From assembly GCF_012427705.1 (NCBI RefSeq), contig NZ_CP048602.1, positions 496,001-560,000 on the forward strand: a stretch of DNA of 64,000 bases, given 5' to 3'. The notes beneath the pieces are model-generated. The model had not been told where the DNA came from. It did no database searches and saw only the letters and a list, made by a program, of their open reading frames with translations. This stretch comes from Vreelandella piezotolerans (lineage in GTDB: Bacteria; Pseudomonadota; Gammaproteobacteria; Pseudomonadales; Halomonadaceae). The translations under genes and the position numbers were made by a program. Positions 57,798 to 64,000 of the stretch are shown piece by piece (position 1 is the first letter of the stretch; each line of letters opens with the position of its first letter).

Positions 57798-58240
57798 TCG
57801 AGCGTTTGCGTCCGGACCATCGAGCTCCGCTTCTGAAACTGGAAGCCCTCGCCCAAAGCGGCGCCAGTGGCCAGCAGTTGGCGGAGGCGTTAGCCGATGA
57901 CCAAACGTGGGTCTTGGGCGATTGGCAGGGCGACGTGCTCGCAGGCTATGCCGTGATCGCGCAACTCCCGTTCGATGCCGAGCTCCAGGCCATTGGCGTG
58001 CGGCCTGAGTGTCAGGGGCAAGGCAGGGCACGACGCTTGTTGGGTGAGGTCATTACCTTGGCCACACACTGGCAAGCAGAGCGATTACTGCTGGAAGTGC
58101 GCGCCAGCAATCTGCGAGCTATTGCGCTCTATCGGCAGGCAGGGTTTCAGGAGGATGGCCGTCGGAAGGGCTACTACCCGGCCGCCGACGGCGCGACCGG
58201 GCGGGAAGATGCGCTGCTGATGTCGCGAGCGCTGGCTTAG
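57794..58240 (+). CDS. rimI: Ribosomal-protein-alanine N-acetyltransferase RimI
   Basis: 148 residues from a GTG coupled to the preceding stop. GNAT fold with the acetyl-CoA loop RPECQGQGRARRLLGEV and a conserved EVRASNLRAIALYRQAGF. In E. coli RimI acetylates the N-terminus of bS18. Convergent with zapB, 4 bases of overlap. Confidence 0.9.
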   Translation: MIERLRPDHRAPLLKLEALAQSGASGQQLAEALADDQTWVLGDWQGDVLAGYAVIAQLPFDAELQAIGVRPECQGQGRARRLLGEVITLATHWQAERLLLEVRASNLRAIALYRQAGFQEDGRRKGYYPAADGATGREDALLMSRALA

Positions 58241-58431
58241 GAGGCGCTGCTGTCGTCCATGCCATCGAACTTGCTGAGGACACTCTGCAAGCGGCGCTCC
58301 CACTCTTCACGCTCTTGCTTCAACTGCGCGTTTTCGTTGCGTAACTCTTCGTTTTCCAGCTTCATCATCTCCAACGCCTCGACGGTGTCGGTGACTTTTT
58401 GTTCCAACTGATTGAACAGCTCAAGGCTCAT
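58237..58431 (-). CDS. zapB: Cell division protein ZapB
   Basis: 64 residues forming one coiled coil (EALEMMKLENEELRNENAQL). MSLELFNQLEQKVTDTVEAL matches the E. coli ZapB start. It links ZapA-FtsZ rings and supports ring assembly. It is shorter than the E. coli protein (about 80). Preceded by GGAGG. Convergent with rimI. Confidence 0.85.
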   Translation of the reverse strand: MSLELFNQLEQKVTDTVEALEMMKLENEELRNENAQLKQEREEWERRLQSVLSKFDGMDDSSAS

Positions 58432-58546
58432 GCCTACCTCCAGTAACGAACGACAGGCGGTTGCCTGTCGTTATGTCATAAAATCGGGCGTGGTGCGTCA
58501 CTCGTTGGGGCGAGCGTAACGCCGCTGTTACTTGTCGGCAAGCGCT

Positions 58547-59167
58547 TTAGGTGAGCAAGCGTCGATAGAGCCTAGCTATGCTTTCACCCGCCCGGGTTTC
58601 TCGGTGAAGCTGCCAATGGGTGGGTACTTCGGGCGTCAGGCCGTACTCGGTCTCCAGGTAGATCATCGCCTCGTTAGCGAGCCAACCGTTCGTCTCTAGC
58701 GCGCTGCAGCAATCCGCGGCCAAATCTTGATGAAAGGGCGGGTCGAGAAATACCACGTCCATCGGCTGTCCTGGCGACGCGACAAACGATAGGGCATCGG
58801 CGGTGATGACCTTGCCCAGCGCGGTTTTCAAGATGGTGAGGTTCTCGCGAATATGCGACGCCACCTGGGCGTCACGCTCGACGAAGGTGACCTCGGCGGC
58901 CCCCCGCGAGAGCGACTCGATGCCTAGTGCACCGGTGCCCGCGAATAGATCCAGCACCTGCTTGCCGTAAAGCGCTTGGCCGAGCCAATTGAACAGCGTT
59001 TCACGTACGCGATCTGGGGTTGGGCGCAGGCCAGGATGGTCGAGCACCGGCAGTTGGCGGCGCCGGAAATCACCGCCGATGATGCGCAGTTTTCCCGGCG
59101 GTTTGGCTTGGCCGCGAGAAGATGTCGATGGGCGCGAGGAGGCGCGCGAAGAGCGTTGTCGTTTCAT
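58547..59167 (-). CDS. rsmD: 16S rRNA (guanine-966-N2) methyltransferase RsmD
   Basis: 206 residues. SAM-binding VLDLFAGTGALGIESLSRGA and catalytic DPPF in VVFLDPPFHQD; GGDFRRRQLPV at the N-terminus. A Ser/Arg-rich N-terminal tail precedes the domain. Divergent from ftsY across an 80-base gap, the standard arrangement. Confidence 0.95.
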   Translation of the reverse strand: MKRQRSSRASSRPSTSSRGQAKPPGKLRIIGGDFRRRQLPVLDHPGLRPTPDRVRETLFNWLGQALYGKQVLDLFAGTGALGIESLSRGAAEVTFVERDAQVASHIRENLTILKTALGKVITADALSFVASPGQPMDVVFLDPPFHQDLAADCCSALETNGWLANEAMIYLETEYGLTPEVPTHWQLHRETRAGESIARLYRRLLT

Positions 59168-59247
59168 GACGCGATTGTAGCGGGCTACTTATCCAAAGTC
59201 TTGGTCTGCGGTGGTAGGATAATCGCAATGTTCACCTATTTCGTCGG

Positions 59248-60653
<1,406 letters not shown>

Positions 60654-60657
<4 letters not shown>

Positions 60658-61322
60658 TAGCCTTTGAGCATGTGGGGAAGCGCTATGGAGGGCGCTTCGA
60701 GGCGTTGGCACACTTGAACTTTCGCGTCGCACGAGGCGAAATGGTCTTTCTTACCGGCCACTCGGGGGCGGGAAAAAGTTCGCTGCTGCGCTTGATCATG
60801 CGGTTGGAAAAACCCAGCCGTGGCCGGGTGGTGGTGGCTGGGCACGACATTGCCCAGCTCCACGTCAGTCAAGTGCCGTTCTATCGACGTCAGATAGGTG
60901 TGGTCTTTCAAGACCATCAGCTGCTGTTCGATCGTAGCGTGTTCCACAACGTGTCGCTGCCGCTGGACATTCAAGGTGTAGAGCCCCGTGAGGCAGCCCG
61001 GCGCGTGCGCGCTGCGCTGGACAAGGTTGGCCTGTTGCACCGTGAAAAAGCCCTTCCTATCGAGCTATCGGGTGGTGAGCAGCAGCGTGTGGGCATCGCC
61101 CGTGCTGTGGTCAACAAACCCGCGCTGCTGCTGGCCGATGAACCCACCGGGAATCTGGACCCCCAGCTCTCAGCCGATATCATGGCGCTATTCGAAGACT
61201 TCAATCGTATCGGCACCACCGTGATGATCGCGAGCCACGACTTGGCCCTGATTGCGCGCTTGCGTCATCGGATTCTGCGTCTGCGGGATGGCCGTCTAGT
61301 AGCCGATGAGGGGGCCGTATGA
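60654..61322 (+). CDS. ftsE: Cell division ATP-binding protein FtsE
   Basis: 222 residues. ABC ATPase: Walker A GHSGAGKS (35-42), signature LSGGEQQRVGIARA, Walker B LLADEPTGNLDP. With FtsX it activates periplasmic amidases at the septum. Overlaps ftsY and ftsX by 4 bases on each side. Confidence 0.96.
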
Positions 61323-62365
61323 AGCGCTCGGCCACTCCTCGCCAAAGCGGCGCCGCCCCCCGTGCTGCCCGCGCGCCCGCAAAGCCCCATGCCCCTGTAA
61401 CGGAAAAAACGCCCCGCGGTGGGGCTCGCTCGCAGCAAACACGTATGGGCAGCCGTCTGCGGGCCTGGGGGCGTCACCACCGGGCCATGGCGCTGGATAG
61501 CCTTTTTCGACTGGTGCGCTACCCGTTGGGCAACCTGCTGACCATGCTGGCCATTGCCATTGCCTTGGTGCTTCCCGCCGCTCTATGGCTGACGTTGGAC
61601 AGCGCCAAGCTGCTGGATGCCGAGCTGGATGAAAGCGCGTCGCTCACCGTTTATCTCGATATGGGGATTGATGCAGCGCAGGCGGCTCGGATCGAAGAGG
61701 CGGTGAGCGCTGACGGCGGCGTGGCGCAGACGCGCATGATCAGCCCAGAGCAGGGCATGGCGGATTTCCAGCAGTCGTTGGGCATCGACGATACCCTGGC
61801 AGGGCTTGACGATAATCCGCTCCCCGCGAGTATCGTCATTTCCCCTCAAGATGTAGAGCCCGCTGCGATGGCTGAACTGGCCGAGCGGCTCGAGGGGGTA
61901 ACTGGCATCGATGAAGTACGCGTCGATTTGGCCTGGGTCGAGCGGCTGCGCCATCTGGCGGCGTTGGGACGCCGCGTGGCGCTGGCGCTGGGGGTGCTGT
62001 TTGGTTTCGGTGTACTGCTGGTCGTCGGTAATACCATTCGCTTGTCGGTGGAGAGCCGACGCCGTGAAATCGAAGTGGTCATGCTGATCGGCGCAACGCA
62101 CGCCTTCGTGCGTCGCCCGTTCCTGTACAGTGGAGCCTGGTATGGCGCTGGAGGCGGGCTCTTGGCGCTGGGTCTGTTGGCCTTGGGCAATCACTGGCTA
62201 TCGCTGCCGGTGGCGGCGCTCGCGGCAAGCTATGGCGCTAGCTTCACCTTGCCGCAGTTGGACGTGACAGGCTCTACAATTCTGCTATCTTGCAGTACAC
62301 TACTTGGCTGGCTGGGAGCTTGGCTTGCCGTCACGCGCCACCTTTCCAGCATACGCCCGCGCTGA
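61319..62365 (+). CDS. ftsX: Cell division membrane protein FtsX
   Basis: 348 residues. A long basic, Pro/Ala-rich cytoplasmic N-terminus of about 60 residues, then four membrane segments (LTMLAIAIALVLPAALWL; VALALGVLFGFGVLLVVG; GGGLLALGLLALG; a last one near 325). The periplasmic loop between TM1 and TM2 (SASLTVYLDMGIDAAQAARI onward) contacts EnvC-type activators. FtsE partner. Confidence 0.94.
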   Translation: MKRSATPRQSGAAPRAARAPAKPHAPVTEKTPRGGARSQQTRMGSRLRAWGRHHRAMALDSLFRLVRYPLGNLLTMLAIAIALVLPAALWLTLDSAKLLDAELDESASLTVYLDMGIDAAQAARIEEAVSADGGVAQTRMISPEQGMADFQQSLGIDDTLAGLDDNPLPASIVISPQDVEPAAMAELAERLEGVTGIDEVRVDLAWVERLRHLAALGRRVALALGVLFGFGVLLVVGNTIRLSVESRRREIEVVMLIGATHAFVRRPFLYSGAWYGAGGGLLALGLLALGNHWLSLPVAALAASYGASFTLPQLDVTGSTILLSCSTLLGWLGAWLAVTRHLSSIRPR

Positions 62366-62607
62366 GCATGCGTCTGTCGCGTTGTCATCTTCACGTTATA
62401 GGCAGTACATAGACTCCGCGATATTGTCCATGTGGGCAGTCACGGGAATTTCTACCCCCGTGGCGTGATCGATGCCAACTGTGCGTCGATCGTTTGAACC
62501 TTTGGGTTCGACTAAGGTCTTAAGGTTAACGCAAGACGTTTGGCTGCGCACATTCACGCGACGCCAGCACGTCAACCACGATAGGTTTTAAGGGAGACCA
62601 TCTGCAC

Positions 62608-63477
62608 ATGAGCACTAGTCTTCTACCGGTGGGACAGCTTTCACCAGGCAATGACCTGGGTGGCTACATTCAAGCGGTGAATGGCATCGCGGTGCTGAGC
62701 GTCGAAGAGGAGCGCGAGCTGGCGTTCCGTCTTTACGATGAGGGCGATCTAGAGGCAGCACGTCGATTGGTGCTATCGCACCTTCGTTTCGTGGTGCACA
62801 TTGCTCGCAGCTACTCCGGTTACGGTCTGCCGCAAGCGGACTTGATTCAGGAAGGCAACGTCGGTTTGATGAAAGCCGTCAAGCGCTTCGATCCCAATCA
62901 AGGGGTACGCTTGGTGTCGTTTGCCGTGCACTGGATCAAAGCCGAAATTCATGAGTTCGTGCTGCGTAACTGGCGTATCGTCAAAATCGCCACCACCAAG
63001 GCGCAGCGTAAGCTGTTTTTCAATCTGCGTAGCGCGAAAAAGCGTTTGGCATGGCTGAACAACGACGAGGTCGACGCAATTGCCAAAGATCTCGACGTGA
63101 AACCGGAAGTCGTGCGCGATATGGAAGGGCGCCTCTCGGCATTCGACGCAGGGTACGACGCATCGCCCAGTGACGACGAAGAGAGTACGTATCAAGCGCC
63201 AGCGTACTTCCTCGATGACGCTTCCGCTGACCCGGCGACACAGCTCGAAGACAGCGACTTCGAGGAAGACGCCACGCGCCGTCTTCAACTGGCACTCAAA
63301 GCGTTGGACGAGCGCTCGCGGGACATTTTGCAGCGCCGCTGGCTCACCGATGACAAAGCCACGTTGCACGATTTGGCCGACGTGTATGGCGTTAGCGCTG
63401 AGCGCATTCGCCAGCTCGAAAAGAACGCCATGAAGAAGCTACGTCAGAAAATGGGCGACGCGGCCATCGCTGCGTAA
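62608..63477 (+). CDS. rpoH: Heat-shock sigma factor RpoH (sigma-32)
   Basis: 289 residues. The sigma-32 hallmark RpoH box QRKLFFNLR is present, with region 2 ([20 protein letters not shown]) and region 4 ([20 protein letters not shown]). The 242-base gap from ftsX presumably holds its promoters; I see no clear-cut site. A strong terminator follows. Confidence 0.97.
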   Translation: MSTSLLPVGQLSPGNDLGGYIQAVNGIAVLSVEEERELAFRLYDEGDLEAARRLVLSHLRFVVHIARSYSGYGLPQADLIQEGNVGLMKAVKRFDPNQGVRLVSFAVHWIKAEIHEFVLRNWRIVKIATTKAQRKLFFNLRSAKKRLAWLNNDEVDAIAKDLDVKPEVVRDMEGRLSAFDAGYDASPSDDEESTYQAPAYFLDDASADPATQLEDSDFEEDATRRLQLALKALDERSRDILQRRWLTDDKATLHDLADVYGVSAERIRQLEKNAMKKLRQKMGDAAIAA

Positions 63478-63496
63478 CACTCACGCCTCACGCAGG

Positions 63497-63533
63497 AAAA
63501 CGCCCCGCCGGTATCGTTACGGCGGGGCGTTTT
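63497..63533. terminator. Bidirectional terminator between rpoH and slmA
   Basis: AAAACGCCCCGCCG (63497-63510) and CGGCGGGGCGTTTT (63520-63533) form a perfect 14-bp stem with a 9-base loop, with T runs in both directions. It serves the convergent rpoH and slmA transcripts. Confidence 0.92.
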
Positions 63534-63570
63534 CATTTGCTTTGTGCATGTGCTGAGAGCACGCGCCTCA

Positions 63571-64000
63571 TTATGCGGGTTGGGAAGCGTTTCTAAATAG
63601 CTGGCCCGAGAGTAGCGTCCACTGATCCTCCCAATACTCGGTAGGCAGCCGCTTGAAGTCGCTGCGGACGTATTGCGAAATACGCCCTTCGGCCTGGGCG
63701 ATGAGCAGGTTGGCCGCTGCCGAGGCGGTGATGCTGGTGCGCTGCCCTTCACGCAGCTCGGCCTCACGGAGCACCTGCTTGAGCTGCGTTTCCAAGCGCT
63801 CGAAGAGCTGGTGTACCCGCTGGCGCAGCCGAGCGGTCTCTCCAGTGAGAACATCGCCGCCCAGTACCCTGGCAAGCCCAGGGTTCTTCTCGGCAAACCC
63901 GAGCAAGAGCGAGAGAATCGTCCCGCAGCGGGTCGTGGCATCAGGAATATCGTCGAGAATGCGGGTGATCCTGGCGAAAATGCTCTCTTCGATGAAGTCG
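63571..64000 (-). CDS. slmA: Nucleoid occlusion factor SlmA (5' end beyond window)
   Basis: The visible 142 codons are the C-terminal ligand/dimer domain: DFIEESIFARITRIL, LLLGFAEKNPGLARVL, QLFERLETQLKQVLREAELREG and FVRSDF-like YVRSDFKRLPTEYW, aligning well with E. coli SlmA. SlmA is a TetR-fold protein that blocks FtsZ rings over DNA. The HTH half and start are outside the window, so completeness cannot be judged. Confidence 0.9.
   Translation of the reverse strand, partial: DFIEESIFARITRILDDIPDATTRCGTILSLLLGFAEKNPGLARVLGGDVLTGETARLRQRVHQLFERLETQLKQVLREAELREGQRTSITASAAANLLIAQAEGRISQYVRSDFKRLPTEYWEDQWTLLSGQLFRNASQPA

Overview
The window reads as chromosomal DNA of a gammaproteobacterium, most likely Halomonas or a close relative in the Oceanospirillales. 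This is inferred from gene order (xerD-dsbC-hom-thrC-recJ, rpsP-rimM-trmD-rplS, ftsY-ftsE-ftsX-rpoH, minCDE), acidic proteins, and a PhaB-type reductase. No 16S gene or species-specific marker is present.

Left part (1-20948): base composition is lower and gene content more mobile than in the rest. It opens with a cut-off RapA/SNF2-like helicase. A leftward block follows: a YtfP-like cyclotransferase, a tandem AAA ATPase, and recC-recB-recD in one overlapping operon. A 632-residue protein of unknown function with leucine-rich-like repeats comes next. Then a decayed UvrD-type helicase remnant leads into a small integrative module: a BPSL0761-family protein, an OB-HD protein, a DUF3596-type tyrosine integrase, an excisionase-like protein and a divergent HTH regulator. 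The module ends at an initiator tRNA (tRNA-fMet) with its own promoter and terminator. Three TGGGCAC repeats spaced 11 bases apart sit just inside the tRNA end and look like integrase arm sites.

Middle part (21300-36000): phaB; a large DUF349 protein; minC-minD-minE; exonuclease I (sbcB); a pitrilysin-type protease coupled to an SRAP protein in which all four catalytic positions are replaced; a TetR regulator overlapping a PlsC-type acyltransferase; a CorC-type CBS protein; and a CcsA/YpjD-like membrane protein.

Right part (36100-64000): dense housekeeping genes. In order these are ffh, the rpsP operon, xerD-dsbC-hom-thrC-recJ, a YitT-type membrane protein, a copper module (cueR-like regulator, copA, and a coupled 23-residue membrane peptide), a FadL-type porin, prfB with a programmed +1 frameshift, lysS, an MFS exporter, bolA-holD-like-rimI, zapB, rsmD, ftsY-ftsE-ftsX, rpoH and the 3' part of slmA. 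Several division factors occur here (Min system, ZapB, FtsEX, SlmA) along with the SRP pathway (Ffh, FtsY).

The observations I rate highest are the SRAP pseudo-enzyme, the tRNA-fMet integrative module with its neighbouring pseudogene, the extended HolD-like protein between bolA and rimI, the copA-coupled 23-residue peptide, and the unknown proteins flanking recBCD. I found no CRISPR array, no insertion sequence and no rRNA.
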